Below, in pieces: positions 45,438 through 55,690 of a DNA stretch of 64,000 bases. The position numbers were made by a program, and so were the translations under genes. Location of the stretch: positions 62,001 through 126,000 of the forward strand of contig JAIPBS010000002.1 in the NCBI GenBank assembly GCA_021738625.1. The letters are read 5' to 3'. The notes under the pieces were generated by a model. The model made no database searches, was not told the origin of the DNA, and saw only the letters and a list, made by a program, of their open reading frames with translations. The first letter of the stretch is position 1; each line of letters opens with the position of its first letter. Origin of the DNA: Bacteroidales bacterium. GTDB taxonomy: Bacteria; Bacteroidota; Bacteroidia; Bacteroidales; JAIOZK01.

Positions 45438-47669
45438 ATGTATATAGCTGAAAAAGAATCAGAAAACAAAGAGATCATCAAAAGGTACAGGAGCCTTTTG
45501 CGAACGATGGGCCCTTCCGTGGAAGCGAAGGACAAGGTACTTGTTCGTAAGGCTTTTAACCTGGCATTGGAAGCCCATAAGGATATGCGGCGAAAAACCG
45601 GCGAACCTTATATATATCATCCTTTGGCCGTTGCCAAAATCACTTCACAGGAGATCGGGCTGGGAATTACCTCTATTGTATGCGCCTTGTTGCACGATGT
45701 GGTAGAGGATACGGATTATACCCTGAAAGACATCAAAACACAGTTTGGCGACAAGATCGCAAAAATCATAGATGGCCTTACCAAGATTGAAGAAATATTC
45801 GACCATACCACCTCCAGCATACAGGCCGAGAATTTTAAAAAAATGTTGCTGACCCTTTCGGATGATGTGCGGGTAATTCTGATCAAACTGGCCGACAGGT
45901 TGCACAATATGCGTACTCTGGATGCCATGTCAAAAGAGAAGCAACTGAAAATTGCCTCCGAAACCATTTATCTGTACGCACCTCTCGCCCTCCGCCTGGG
46001 CTTGTATGCCATCAAATCAGAACTGGAGGATCTTGGCCTGAAATATACGGAACCAGATATTTATGATAACCTGATGCATAAGATCCAGCAAACAGATAAA
46101 ATGCGGAAGGATTTTGTAAGAAAGTTCAGTACGCCTCTTAAGAAAGACCTGAGGGAGAATCATATTGGCTGCACGATAGAAACGGAAACCAAATCGGTTT
46201 TTTCCATATGGGAAAAAATGAAATCCCGCGAACTACCTTTCGATGAAGTGTTTGATAGTTTTGCAGTGCGGTTCATCATAAATACGGATAAAAAGCATGA
46301 GAAAGTTGATTGCTGGCGTGTCTATACCATAGTAACCGATCATTACAAACCCAATGTTGAAAAACTGCGCGACTGGGTTTCAATTCCCAAATCAAATGGG
46401 TATGAAGCTATACATGCTACGGTTATGAGTAAGAAGGGGCGTTGGGTTGATATACAGATCCGCTCAAGGCGTATGCATGAAATTGCACGTAAAGGCTATG
46501 TTGCACTTTGGAAACAAAACAGCAATGGGGGCAATGGAAGCAGCCTCGACGGATGGCTGGACAAGATCAGGGAGGTGCTGAACTCGGAAGATACGGGGGC
46601 GTTGGACTTTCTGAGTGATGTTAAACTTACACTCTTCTCGGATGAAATTTTCGTTTTCACACCCAAAGGGGATATGAAAAGTTTGCCAAATGGGGCAACT
46701 GTACTCGACTTTGCTTACAACATTCACTCTCAGATCGGTGATGAAAGTATCGGCGCCAAGGTAAACCACAATCTTGTTCCGCTTAATCATATTTTGAAAA
46801 GCGGTGACCAGGTTGAGATCATTACTTCTAGAAAACAATACCCCAAAGAAGAGTGGTTTAAGTATGCGGTTACGGCCAGGGCCAAATCCAGGATCAAAGA
46901 TTCCCTTAGGAATTACAGAAAGAAATTTAAGGCAAAAGGAAAAGAAAAACTAAACAAGTTGTTCGGGCAGGCCAATGTTGAATTCACAGGAGCCAATGTA
47001 CAAAAACTACAGCAGTCAGTAAATATTCCAAGTTCAATTGATCTGTATTACCAGGTATCCAACGATATGATCGGCAGCAAAGAAATCAGGAATGTTTTTC
47101 CTGAGGAGGACAAAAGCTGGTTTAAGTTGATCAGGAATCCTTTCTCGAAAAACCCGAAAAACCTTTCCGAAAGTTTAACTGAAAAGGTGCGTAGCAAACC
47201 CGAAAGCCTGATCCTGGGTGGTGATACTGCTTCCGTTGATTATGATATTGCCGAATGCTGCAACAGCATACCCGGCGATGATGTTGTGGGATTTATTCGT
47301 GAAAACAAACCCATCGAGATACACACTACCAATTGCCCGGTAGCCATCGGTTTGATGTCGAAATACGGCAATCGGATCGTGAAAGCAAAGTGGAAAAAAG
47401 AGGAAAAAATCACATTTTTAGCCGGCGTTAAAATCAGTGGATTGGATCGGGCCGGATTGATTTATAAGATCACCAATATCATTTCTGAGAAACATCATTT
47501 GAACATCCGTCTTTTCAACATCGAAAGTTCAAAAGGGGTAATGAATGGCGTGATCATGTTTTATGCACCAGATGCGGATGCGCTTAATGAATTGATCAAC
47601 AGCCTTAAAAAAGTGAAAGAGATCAGGAAAGTTAGTCGCATCAAACGCCTGCCTGAAAATTATACATAA
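45438..47669 (+). CDS. RelA/SpoT homologue (long RSH), hydrolase intact, synthetase altered
   Basis: 743 residues from the ATG at 45438 (MYIAEKESENKEI). An upstream in-frame start would add 19 atypical residues. N-terminal HD hydrolase with 'PYIYHPLAVAKI', 'LLHDVVEDTD' (His86-Asp87) and 'KLADRLHNMRTL'. Synthetase domain with 'KSVFSIWEKMKSRE' and 'SIPKSNGYEAIHATV'. TGS domain ('DEIFVFTPKGDMKSLPNGAT') and ACT domain at the end. In the synthetase the catalytic Arg of the usual GRxKS motif is Glu250, the Glu of VEVQIRT is Asp338, and AAHW is VALW, so synthesis is probably weak or lost. Followed by fur and purA. Confidence 0.88.
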   Translation: MYIAEKESENKEIIKRYRSLLRTMGPSVEAKDKVLVRKAFNLALEAHKDMRRKTGEPYIYHPLAVAKITSQEIGLGITSIVCALLHDVVEDTDYTLKDIKTQFGDKIAKIIDGLTKIEEIFDHTTSSIQAENFKKMLLTLSDDVRVILIKLADRLHNMRTLDAMSKEKQLKIASETIYLYAPLALRLGLYAIKSELEDLGLKYTEPDIYDNLMHKIQQTDKMRKDFVRKFSTPLKKDLRENHIGCTIETETKSVFSIWEKMKSRELPFDEVFDSFAVRFIINTDKKHEKVDCWRVYTIVTDHYKPNVEKLRDWVSIPKSNGYEAIHATVMSKKGRWVDIQIRSRRMHEIARKGYVALWKQNSNGGNGSSLDGWLDKIREVLNSEDTGALDFLSDVKLTLFSDEIFVFTPKGDMKSLPNGATVLDFAYNIHSQIGDESIGAKVNHNLVPLNHILKSGDQVEIITSRKQYPKEEWFKYAVTARAKSRIKDSLRNYRKKFKAKGKEKLNKLFGQANVEFTGANVQKLQQSVNIPSSIDLYYQVSNDMIGSKEIRNVFPEEDKSWFKLIRNPFSKNPKNLSESLTEKVRSKPESLILGGDTASVDYDIAECCNSIPGDDVVGFIRENKPIEIHTTNCPVAIGLMSKYGNRIVKAKWKKEEKITFLAGVKISGLDRAGLIYKITNIISEKHHLNIRLFNIESSKGVMNGVIMFYAPDADALNELINSLKKVKEIRKVSRIKRLPENYT

Positions 47670-47760
47670 ATCTGCACCCAGGCAATTTATTTTTATTTAT
47701 TCCAATTATTAATAAAGAAATTTTCCTTAATTTTACAGCCAAAAATAACAGGGTGTTTCT

Positions 47761-48234
47761 ATGAAAGAGAAAAACAAAGATACCTTTGACACGGTAAAGC
47801 AAATTTTTACTGAATACCTGGAAAAAAAAGGCCACAGAAAAACCCCTGAACGTTATACAATTTTAAAGGAGATATACGCTACGGAGGGTCATTTTGATAT
47901 TGAAACGCTCTATATCCGAATGAAAAATAACAAGTACAGGGTTTCCAGGGCCACATTATACAATACCATTGAGCTTCTTCTTGATTGCAATCTTGTTACC
48001 AAACATCAATTTGGCAACAACTGTGCACAGTTTGAGCGCTCTTTTAAATACAAGCAGCATGATCATTTTATCTGTGTGGATACAGGTAAGGTACTTGAGT
48101 TTTGCGATCCGAGAATTCAGGAAATTAAAGACAATGTTGAGAAACTGCTTGGCGTGGAGATAAGCCATCATTCGCTGACTTTCTATGGGCATAGTGAGGA
48201 AAGCGATCAAAAAGAAGAAAAAAAGAAAGCGTAA
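47761..48234 (+). CDS. Fur family transcriptional regulator
   Basis: 157 residues. Winged-helix '[20 protein letters not shown]' followed by '[20 protein letters not shown]' and '[15 protein letters not shown]', and a dimerisation domain with metal-site His residues in '[20 protein letters not shown]' and '[11 protein letters not shown]'. The C-terminal CxxC structural zinc motifs are missing. The lack of both CxxC pairs fits Bacteroidota Fur-like proteins. It may sense iron, or peroxide as PerR does; this is not resolvable here. purA follows 18 bases later. Confidence 0.85.
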   Translation: MKEKNKDTFDTVKQIFTEYLEKKGHRKTPERYTILKEIYATEGHFDIETLYIRMKNNKYRVSRATLYNTIELLLDCNLVTKHQFGNNCAQFERSFKYKQHDHFICVDTGKVLEFCDPRIQEIKDNVEKLLGVEISHHSLTFYGHSEESDQKEEKKKA

Positions 48235-48252
48235 TTTCCAGAAAATCGATTT

Positions 48253-49563
48253 ATGAAGTTAGATGTTCTTTTAGGACTACAGTGGGGAGACGAAGGCAAA
48301 GGAAAAATTGTGGATGTGCTCACCGCCAATTACGATATGGTAGCCCGCTTTCAGGGCGGACCCAATGCAGGCCACACCATCGAATTTGACGAACAGAAAT
48401 TTATTCTGCATACCATACCCTCCGGTATTTTTGATCCGGTTAAAGTTAATGTGATCGGCAATGGCGTAATCATTGACGCGGCCATCCTGGATCAGGAAAT
48501 CAAAGGATTAAAGGAAAAAGGTATCAATGCAAGTGAAAACCTGCACATTTCCAGGAAGGCGCACCTCATCCTGCCGACACACCGCCTGCTTGATGCCGCT
48601 TGCGAGACTTCCAAAGGCAAACTCAAGATCGGTTCCACCCTCAAAGGGATCAGCCCCACTTACATGGACAAGATCGGACGGAACGGCTTGCGGATTGGCG
48701 ATATTTTTTCGGAAAATTTCCGTGAGAAATACAACAAGTTGAAGGATAGTCATTTGAAGACAATTTCATTTTATGATTTTGATTACGCTGATTATAAAAT
48801 CGACGGATCCCTGTTTGATGAATACGAACAGAAATGGTTTGAAGGGATTGAAAAAATCAAATCATGCAAGCTGATCAATAGCGAATATTATGTGAACAAT
48901 GCGCTTGCAGCAAATAAAAGAATCCTTGCCGAAGGAGCGCAGGGTTCTATGCTCGATATAGATTTCGGTTCCTATCCCTTTGTAACCTCTTCCAATACGA
49001 TCAACTCGGGAGTTTGCTCCGGGCTGGGAGTTTCGCCACATAAAGTCGGTAAAGTATATGGAATTTTTAAGGCATATTGCACACGTGTTGGCGCGGGTCC
49101 TTTTCCAACAGAGCTGCATGATGAAGACGGCGAGCGCATGCGGGATGTCGGACGGGAATACGGTAGCACAACAGGACGGCCCCGGCGCTGCGGCTGGCTC
49201 GACCTGGTGGCTCTTAAATATTCCATCATGCTGAACGGCGTGGATGAGCTGATGATGATGAAAGCAGATGTGCTCAGTCCGTTTGAAGAGCTTAAAATAT
49301 GCACGGCTTACCGTATTGATGGGAAAAAAACGAATGAAGTGCCCTTCGATCTTTCCACCAGGGAAATCGTTCCGGAATACACAACACTTAGAGGATGGAA
49401 TGAAGATATTAGCGGTCTTGAAGATATTGACGGCATACCAAAGGAGCTAAACCATTACGTTGAATTTATCGAGTCGGTCGTAAATATTCCGGTGAGGATC
49501 ATCTCGATAGGACCCGATCGAAAGCAAACCCTAAGAAGGGGAGAAACAAGCCTAAACTTATAA
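48253..49563 (+). CDS. purA: Adenylosuccinate synthetase
   Basis: First committed step from IMP to AMP (IMP+Asp+GTP). 436 residues. 'LLGLQWGDEGKGKIVDVLTA' is the GTP-binding and catalytic Asp signature, 'GGPNAGHTI' carries the catalytic His, 'AEGAQGSMLDIDFGSYPFVT' the IMP site, and 'STTGRPRRCGWLDLVALKYS' the Asp-binding region. It follows fur closely, so purine synthesis is transcribed with the RSH/fur run. Confidence 0.97.
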   Translation: MKLDVLLGLQWGDEGKGKIVDVLTANYDMVARFQGGPNAGHTIEFDEQKFILHTIPSGIFDPVKVNVIGNGVIIDAAILDQEIKGLKEKGINASENLHISRKAHLILPTHRLLDAACETSKGKLKIGSTLKGISPTYMDKIGRNGLRIGDIFSENFREKYNKLKDSHLKTISFYDFDYADYKIDGSLFDEYEQKWFEGIEKIKSCKLINSEYYVNNALAANKRILAEGAQGSMLDIDFGSYPFVTSSNTINSGVCSGLGVSPHKVGKVYGIFKAYCTRVGAGPFPTELHDEDGERMRDVGREYGSTTGRPRRCGWLDLVALKYSIMLNGVDELMMMKADVLSPFEELKICTAYRIDGKKTNEVPFDLSTREIVPEYTTLRGWNEDISGLEDIDGIPKELNHYVEFIESVVNIPVRIISIGPDRKQTLRRGETSLNL

Positions 49564-49572
49564 AAACCGAAA

Positions 49573-52500
49573 TTAAATTTTACGTTTCACTTCCACTTCA
49601 TCATATCCTTCGATGATGTCACCCACTTTGATGTCGTTGAAGTTTTCGATGTTCAGACCACATTCATAACCAGCGTTCACTTCTTTCACATCATCCTTGA
49701 AACGTTTAAGCGAACCGAGCATGCCGGTATATACGACAATGCCGTCGCGGATCACTCGTACATTGGTTTTTCTTGTAATCTTCCCGTCGAGCACCATACA
49801 TCCGGCAACGGTACCAACCTTCGTGATTTTAAATACATCTCTGATTTCGAGATTGCAAACGATTTTTTCTTCAATCTGGGGTGCAAGCATGCCTTCGATG
49901 GCCGCCTTTAACTCTTCGATGGCCTGATAGATAATTGAGTAAAGCCTGACGTCGATTTGTTCGGTTTCGGCTAGCTTTCTTGCATTGGGTGAAGGACGTA
50001 CCTGGAATCCGATCACGATGGCATTGGATGCCGAGGCCAGCATAATATCGGTTTCTGTTATGGCGCCCACTGATTTATGAATTACATTCACCTGAACTTC
50101 CTGGGTACCTAATTTAAGAATAGAATCAGAAAGTGCTTCCACCGAGCCGTCAACATCACCTTTCACGATCACATTTAGTTCCTTGAAGTCACCGATTGCT
50201 ATTCTTCTTCCGATTTCATCCAGGGTGATATGTTTTTGGGTTCTGATGCCCTGTTCGCGCTGAAGCTGTTGACGTTTGTTCGCAATCTCCTTGGCTTCCC
50301 GCTCGTCGCGCATCACATTAAAGCCATCGCCGGCTTGTGGTGCTCCGTTCAGTCCGAGCAACAATACGGGTGTTGAAGGCCCTGCTTCGTTAATTTGCTG
50401 ATTTCTTTCGTTATACATGGCTTTGACTTTACCATAATGCGCGCCTGCAAGCACCATATCCCCGATTTTGAGTGTACCGTTCTGAACAAGCACTTTGGCA
50501 ACGTAGCCTCTTCCTTTATCCAGTGAGGATTCGATTGTTGTTCCTTTGGCAAGCTTATCAGGGTTGCCTTTTAGTTCGAGCAATTCGGCTTCAAGCAATA
50601 CTTTTTCAAGCAAGCTTTCAACATTGAGGCCCTGTTTGGCGGATATTTCCTGGCTTTGATATTTGCCGCCCCAATCCTCAACGAGGATGTTCAGTTTGGA
50701 AAGCTCTTCCTTTATCTTTTCGGGATTGGCATTGGGCTTATCGATTTTGTTGATGGCAAAAACGATAGGAACGCCTGCGGCCTGGGCATGGTTGATGGCC
50801 TCTTTGGTTTGGGGCATCACATTGTCGTCGGCTGCAATCACGATAATGGCCACATCGGTAACTTTGGCGCCCCTTGCACGCATGGCGGTAAATGCTTCGT
50901 GACCTGGCGTGTCTAAAAATACCATGCGTTTTTCATTGTCGAGGGTAACTTCATAGGCCCCGATATGCTGGGTGATCCCGCCTGCCTCCCCGGCAATCAC
51001 ATTGGCTTTCCTGATGTGATCGAGCAATTTGGTTTTCCCATGATCGACATGTCCCATAACCGTTACAATAGGTGCGCGGTCGACTGTATTTTCTTCTTCT
51101 TTTTTCTCTAATTCTTCACCTTCCTCAATGGCCTCTTGCACTTCAACGCTTACAAATTCAACTTTATGCCCGAATTCTTCGGCAACAATGGTGAGGGTTT
51201 CGGCATCAAGGCGTTGGTTGATGGATACAAACAGGCCGAGTGCCATACAGGTGGAAATTATTTCGTTAACAGGCACATCGATCATGGTAGCCAGTTCGTT
51301 AACGGTAACGAATTCCGTTACTTTGATAACTTTCTTTTCCTCTTCCTTCTTTTGAATCTCTTCTTGTTTGGCTTGTGAGATGCTGGCCCGTTTCTGGCGT
51401 CTGTACTTGGCTGCTTTCGACTTGCCGGTGGGGCTAAGTTTGGAGAGCGTTTCCTTGATTTGTTTTTGGATTTCTTCCTCGCTAAGTTCAGGTTTGGGTT
51501 CTCTGTGCTTGCGCCCTTTTTTTGTTCTTGAAGTCCTTTCTTTTCTGCTTTCCTCCCTGGCTTCTTCCGCAGGCTTTTGTATTCTTCTTCTCTTTTTCTT
51601 TTTTGGACTTACTTTTTCATCTGTTGAAGAAGCAACGGGCTTTTTCTTTCCTTCATCTTTCCGGGGGCCTTTGCGGGCCTGTCGCTTTTCAACTTTTTTG
51701 GACTCGGGCAAAATTATCTTATCAAGTATTTTCGGACCGGCAAGGCGTTCAACATGGGTAGGAATGAAATTCTTTTCGCCTTCCTTTTTCTCTTTCTTTT
51801 CTTCTTTCTTCTCTTCTTCTTTTTCTTCTATCTTTTCGTGTTTTTCAACTGTTGGAGTTTTCTTCTCTGCTTCTTTGGCCGGCTCTTTTCTGGTTTCTTT
51901 CTTTTCTTCGGCTTTCGGTGGTTTTGGCTCTTCCTTTTCCTTTTTTTCCGGTTTTTCTTCTTTTTTCTCCTGCCGGATTTTTTCTTCGGCTTTTTTCTTC
52001 TCTTCGATTTCTTCTTTCTTTTCCTTCCTGGATTTCTTGTCGGGCCGGGTTTTCATGTTGATGGATTCCAAATCCACTTTACCTAATATCCGGGGTTCAC
52101 TTTTTTTATCCTTATCTTCCTCAGCAGCTTCTTCTTTTTTCTTTTCTACCTTCTTTTCCTTAGGTTCTTCTTTTTCCTTAACAGGAGCTTTTGGTTTTTC
52201 TTCTGTTTCTTCTGCTTCCTTCTCTTCTTTTTTCTCTTCTTGTTTAGGTTTTTCCGGTTCTTTCTTGGAGCTTATTTCTTTTTTTCCAAAGTCGCCTGAA
52301 ACACTCTTAATGAATAGTTCTTTCGATTCATCTTCCTCTTCTTCTTCCTCATCAAAATCAGTTGATTTCTTTGCAGCTTCTTTATCTTCCAGTGAGATGG
52401 ATTCGTGTTGACGGTAATTGAGCCCGATTTTCTTGGATTCTTCTTTCACAGCTTTTTCGGTCTGGAACTCTTCAATAAGAAGATCATGTACCTCAGGGGA

Positions 52501-52626
52501 AATCTTGGTGTTGGGCTTGCTCTCGATCTGAATTCCTTTTTTTGAAAGAAATTCAACCATGGTTGCTATTCCAACATTCAGTTCCCTGGCTGCTTTACTC
52601 AATCTTGTTCCTTTGCTTTCTGCCAT
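49573..52626 (-). CDS. infB: Translation initiation factor IF-2
   Basis: Delivers initiator tRNA to the 30S subunit. 1017 residues. A short N-terminal helix ('[20 protein letters not shown]') is followed by a roughly 350-residue Lys/Glu-rich linker, then G domain motifs '[18 protein letters not shown]', '[12 protein letters not shown]', '[10 protein letters not shown]' and '[12 protein letters not shown]', and domains II-IV ending '[20 protein letters not shown]'. Third gene of rimP-nusA-infB. The opposite strand over the linker is open but is only a low-complexity shadow. Confidence 0.97.
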   Translation of the reverse strand: MAESKGTRLSKAARELNVGIATMVEFLSKKGIQIESKPNTKISPEVHDLLIEEFQTEKAVKEESKKIGLNYRQHESISLEDKEAAKKSTDFDEEEEEEDESKELFIKSVSGDFGKKEISSKKEPEKPKQEEKKEEKEAEETEEKPKAPVKEKEEPKEKKVEKKKEEAAEEDKDKKSEPRILGKVDLESINMKTRPDKKSRKEKKEEIEEKKKAEEKIRQEKKEEKPEKKEKEEPKPPKAEEKKETRKEPAKEAEKKTPTVEKHEKIEEKEEEKKEEKKEKKEGEKNFIPTHVERLAGPKILDKIILPESKKVEKRQARKGPRKDEGKKKPVASSTDEKVSPKKKKRRRIQKPAEEAREESRKERTSRTKKGRKHREPKPELSEEEIQKQIKETLSKLSPTGKSKAAKYRRQKRASISQAKQEEIQKKEEEKKVIKVTEFVTVNELATMIDVPVNEIISTCMALGLFVSINQRLDAETLTIVAEEFGHKVEFVSVEVQEAIEEGEELEKKEEENTVDRAPIVTVMGHVDHGKTKLLDHIRKANVIAGEAGGITQHIGAYEVTLDNEKRMVFLDTPGHEAFTAMRARGAKVTDVAIIVIAADDNVMPQTKEAINHAQAAGVPIVFAINKIDKPNANPEKIKEELSKLNILVEDWGGKYQSQEISAKQGLNVESLLEKVLLEAELLELKGNPDKLAKGTTIESSLDKGRGYVAKVLVQNGTLKIGDMVLAGAHYGKVKAMYNERNQQINEAGPSTPVLLLGLNGAPQAGDGFNVMRDEREAKEIANKRQQLQREQGIRTQKHITLDEIGRRIAIGDFKELNVIVKGDVDGSVEALSDSILKLGTQEVQVNVIHKSVGAITETDIMLASASNAIVIGFQVRPSPNARKLAETEQIDVRLYSIIYQAIEELKAAIEGMLAPQIEEKIVCNLEIRDVFKITKVGTVAGCMVLDGKITRKTNVRVIRDGIVVYTGMLGSLKRFKDDVKEVNAGYECGLNIENFNDIKVGDIIEGYDEVEVKRKI

Positions 52627-52680
52627 ATAAGAATTACCGGATTTATTTAAAAATTGCCAATTATAGCTAAATTATTTGTC

Positions 52681-53916
52681 TTATTCAAACTCCGCATTCA
52701 AAATTCGCATGACCTCGTTGATGGTCTCTTCCTCCAGGTCGGTCCTGTTTACGAGCTCTTCGGTGCTGAGATCAATCACGCTTTTGGCCGTATCACATCC
52801 AATGGCTTTGAATTCATCAATGATCCACTGGTCGATCTCATCGGAGAACTCTTGCAGATCAACATCTTCGTTGTCTATATCGGCTTCGCGGTAAACATCT
52901 ATTTCATATCCTGTTAATTTACCTGCAAGTCTGATATTGAATCCGCCTTTTCCAATGGCCAGCGAAACCTGATCGGGCTTAAGGTAAACATCTGCCTTGC
53001 CGTTTTTCTCATCAATACTAATGGATGATATCTTGGCGGGGCTCAGTGCCCTTTGTATGAAAAGCTGAGGATTGGATGTGTAGTTGATCACGTCGATATT
53101 TTCATTCTTCAGTTCTCTAACGATGCCGTGTATCCTGCTTCCTTTCATACCCACACAGGCGCCAACAGGATCGATCCTGTCATCGTATGACTCAACGGCG
53201 ATCTTTGCACGTTCACCGGGCACACGCACGATATTCTTAATGGTGATTAACCCGTCGTACACCTCCGGCACTTCCGATTCGAAAAGCCTTTCGAGAAATG
53301 CCGAGGAAGTTCTTGAAAGAATGATATAAGGAACATTGTTGCGCATTTCCACTTTGGAAACAACTGCCCTGATGGTGTCTCCTTTTCTGTAAAAGTCGGA
53401 CGGGATTTGTTCCGATTTGGGTAGGATCAGTTCAATGTTCTCGTCATCCAGCACCAGGATTTCTTTTTTCCAAACCTGGTATACTTCACCGGTCACGATC
53501 TCGCCGATCTTATCCATGTATTTCCTGTAGATATTGTCTTTTTCATACTCCTGTATCCTTGAAATCAGGTTTTGCCGGATGGCCAAAATCTCTCTTCTTC
53601 CAAAATCACCCAATTTCAATTCTTCCGATACTTCTTCCCCAACCTCAAAATCGGGTTCGATCTTGATTGCCTGTGAAAGCGCAATTTGTGTATTGTCGTC
53701 TTCCAGTTCCTCATCGTCAACGATTTCCCGGTTTCTCCAGATTTCAAGGTCTCCTTTGTCAATATTAACGATGATGTCGAAATTGTCGTCCGATCCGAAT
53801 TTTTTAGTCAGCATATGCCTGAAAATATCCTCAATAATACGCATGAGGGTTTCCCTGTCAATATTTTTGAATTCCTTAAATTCCGAAAATGTTTCGACTA
53901 AGTTGATATGTTCCAT
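52681..53916 (-). CDS. nusA: Transcription termination/antitermination protein NusA
   Basis: RNA polymerase-binding pausing, termination and antitermination factor. 411 residues, the short form without the C-terminal acidic repeats. N-terminal domain, S1 domain ('GEIVTGEVYQVWKKEILVLD'), KH1 ('VESYDDRIDPVGACVGMKGS', 'RIHGIVRELKNENIDVINY') and KH2 ('VSLAIGKGGFNIRLAGKLTG'). 54 bases upstream of infB and 13 downstream of rimP. Confidence 0.97.
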   Translation of the reverse strand: MEHINLVETFSEFKEFKNIDRETLMRIIEDIFRHMLTKKFGSDDNFDIIVNIDKGDLEIWRNREIVDDEELEDDNTQIALSQAIKIEPDFEVGEEVSEELKLGDFGRREILAIRQNLISRIQEYEKDNIYRKYMDKIGEIVTGEVYQVWKKEILVLDDENIELILPKSEQIPSDFYRKGDTIRAVVSKVEMRNNVPYIILSRTSSAFLERLFESEVPEVYDGLITIKNIVRVPGERAKIAVESYDDRIDPVGACVGMKGSRIHGIVRELKNENIDVINYTSNPQLFIQRALSPAKISSISIDEKNGKADVYLKPDQVSLAIGKGGFNIRLAGKLTGYEIDVYREADIDNEDVDLQEFSDEIDQWIIDEFKAIGCDTAKSVIDLSTEELVNRTDLEEETINEVMRILNAEFE

Positions 53917-53929
53917 TTGTCCTGTCTGA

Positions 53930-54388
53930 TTATTTAAATGAAATTACACCCGTTGTCTGCTTGATGTCATCAAATTGAATAAACTGTTTTTGCTTTGTTA
54001 CCTGCTTGCTTTTCTTTTCACGCTTTTCGCTTTCTATTTCGAGCCCTTCTTCATTGTAATTAAGAAGCTTGCCCGTTAGCTTGATCCCGTCATTAAGCAA
54101 TACCTGTAAATTTTTACCTATGTATTTTTTGTATTGTCTCAAAACTTTGATTGGCTGGGTGACACCTGAAGAGGAAACATTCAGCTCAAAATTAATGAGG
54201 TCCCTGTCGAAGTGCTGCTCGATAAACCGACTGGTTTTTGCGCAGTCGGCAATCGTAACACCCTGGTCGCCATCTATATAAACAGATATTTTGTTGCCCG
54301 GTTTGATGTTTATATCCACCAGGAACTTATCCGATCCTTTCAAATGTTCAGCCGCAAGGTCTTTTATTTCTTTCTCGCTTATAAGCAT
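53930..54388 (-). CDS. rimP: Ribosome maturation factor RimP
   Basis: Needed for 30S subunit maturation. 152 residues from the ATG at 54388 (MLISEKEIKDLAAEHLKG). A longer start at 54439 would place coding sequence across the leader hairpin at 54412-54431. RimP signatures are 'NKISVYIDGDQGVTIADCAK', 'FELNVSSSGVTQPIKVLRQY' and 'YKKYIGKNLQVLLNDG'. First gene of the rimP-nusA-infB operon. Confidence 0.92.
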   Translation of the reverse strand: MLISEKEIKDLAAEHLKGSDKFLVDINIKPGNKISVYIDGDQGVTIADCAKTSRFIEQHFDRDLINFELNVSSSGVTQPIKVLRQYKKYIGKNLQVLLNDGIKLTGKLLNYNEEGLEIESEKREKKSKQVTKQKQFIQFDDIKQTTGVISFK

Positions 54389-54411
54389 GTTGTAAATTAT
54401 AACTAATAAAA

Positions 54412-54431
54412 GAGGGGACATTAGTCCCCTC
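54412..54431 (-). promoter_or_regulatory. Terminator-like leader hairpin of the rimP-nusA-infB operon
   Basis: Perfect 8-bp stem GAGGGGAC / GTCCCCTC with a 4-base loop, followed on the minus strand by TTTTATT, 23 bases before the rimP ATG and about 25 bases after the predicted transcript start. It could be an attenuator; NusA autoregulates its own operon through leader termination in other bacteria. It could equally terminate read-through from upstream. Confidence 0.6.
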
Positions 54432-54460
54432 CAAATCACACCTTATTTTCTTTTGCGATG

Positions 54461-54468
54461 CAAATATA
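54461..54468 (-). promoter_or_regulatory. -7 box (TATATTTG) for rimP-nusA-infB
   Basis: Exact TAnnTTTG match on the minus strand, 72 bases before the rimP ATG, so the leader hairpin lies within the transcript. No clear -33 element at 19-21 bases. Confidence 0.5.
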
Positions 54469-54516
54469 CAACAATTTTTTTACATAATTTAATTCCTTTT
54501 GTTTGTAAAGATATTA

Positions 54517-55426
54517 TCAATAATTTTTAATGCTAAAAACCGCCCCGATCGGATTATTATTCGAGTCGAAAATAGGGCTAGCGTTTATTAGCAGGCGTAC
54601 ATCCTTACCTAACTTGTTGATGATCTTTAGTTTGTAATTCCTGATCTCTTTTCTGCTTAGCATATTTTTTTAAAGGGCAGGTCTTTTTCTTTGATTCTTT
54701 TATTGTTGGCATAACGGATATCCCATTTGGGGTCGTTGTAACTTCTTTTGATAATGTCTTTCGGGGAAACCTTCATTGTTTTTTCTGCTTCGGCATTGGC
54801 ATATACAATTTGGCCGTCCTTGTCCGTAATGAGTGCAGCCTCCTGGCTGATGTCAAGAACCCTGTATAGCAATTCCTTTTCCTGCAGAGCAACCCGCTCC
54901 TGTTTGATCTTATCCTTGATGCCTTGCAGACTGAATACAGCTCCTATCACTTTATTCTTCCCGTCAAATACGGGAGCGCCGCAAATGGACAGGTATTTTA
55001 TCCGTCCATCATTTGTTTTTCAACCGGGATTCACTAGTTCAAGCACTTCGGTTGCCTTATTATTGGCATAGGTGATTTCTCAGCAGATAATCATGACCGT
55101 TTCTGCCGGTGATCTTGTTTTCGATCACCTCCAGTGTATCCAGCACTTTTATCCTGATCGGAAAGGAAAATCCTGTTGTGGAAGATGGTCATGTTCTTTT
55201 TGGGAGGGATTAGATAAATGCTGTCGGCTTCCAAAGTCATCCCATCCTCAACTCGAAATATCGACATGCTGGTATGCCGGCTGAGCAATTCGCCCATCAT
55301 ACTTTTATAATCGGGCGACAAATGCTGTACAACACAAAATGACAGGCCGCTGTTGAAGGGCATGTTCCTGAAAAATTCCTCCAGGGCCTCAAGACCTCCG
55401 GCTGAGGCTCCAATACCGACAACCAC
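54517..55426 (-). pseudogene. Decayed CheB/PAS signalling protein
   Basis: On the minus strand a CheB methylesterase start ('VVGIGASAGGLEALEEFF', 'VQHLSPDYKSMMGELLSRH') runs from the GTG at 55426, and the frame is open upstream to about 55470 ('FARKESKTLKDL'). It then jumps, near 55091, to PAS domain sequence. The first PAS contains two in-frame TGA stops, around 55082 and 55021 ('ITYANNKATEVLELVNPG', then 'KTNDGRIKYLSICGAPVFDG'). The second PAS ('ALITDKDGQIVYANAEA') is frameshifted at a poly-A near 54667 and resumes as 'KLGKDVRLLINASPIFDSNN', ending at 54517. The CheB C-terminus and any CheR domain are missing. Clearly non-functional. Confidence 0.85.
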
Positions 55427-55571
55427 TAAATCTTTAAGGGTTTTCGATTCTTTCCGAGCGAAGCGAGGAATCTCCCCAAATTTTCCCGAACAGTAGTGAT
55501 AACAAATATTGTTTTCGGAAGATATACTGAATCTTATTAAAAATATAAAACCTTTTTCTGTTAGATTCAGT

Positions 55572-55625
55572 TATACCGATTGAAGCAGGAGGTCAATCAT
55601 TGCAAACCTGTTCCAAATCGGTATA
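55572..55625. repeat. Inverted repeat in the gene-poor stretch before the tRNA-tail array
   Basis: TATACCGATT at 55572-55581 pairs with AATCGGTATA at 55616-55625, with weaker matching outside. It lies in an AT-rich stretch (55440-55690) that otherwise shows nothing. Confidence 0.6.
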
Positions 55626-55690
55626 AATTGACTGAATATCACAGTTATGACAAAATTACTTAAAAATCCAATTTTTTAAAAAGGTTTTAA

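Noticed and set aside
51368-52411. Long plus-strand open frame opposite infB, rich in Phe and Ser
   Set aside because: It mirrors the Lys/Glu-rich linker of IF-2; AAG/GAA codons read backwards give CTT/TTC, so the openness is a composition effect.
54657-55100. TGA codons in the PAS region read as Trp or Sec (recoding)
   Set aside because: All other genes in the window use TGA as a stop, and the same gene also has a frameshift and a deletion, so decay is simpler.
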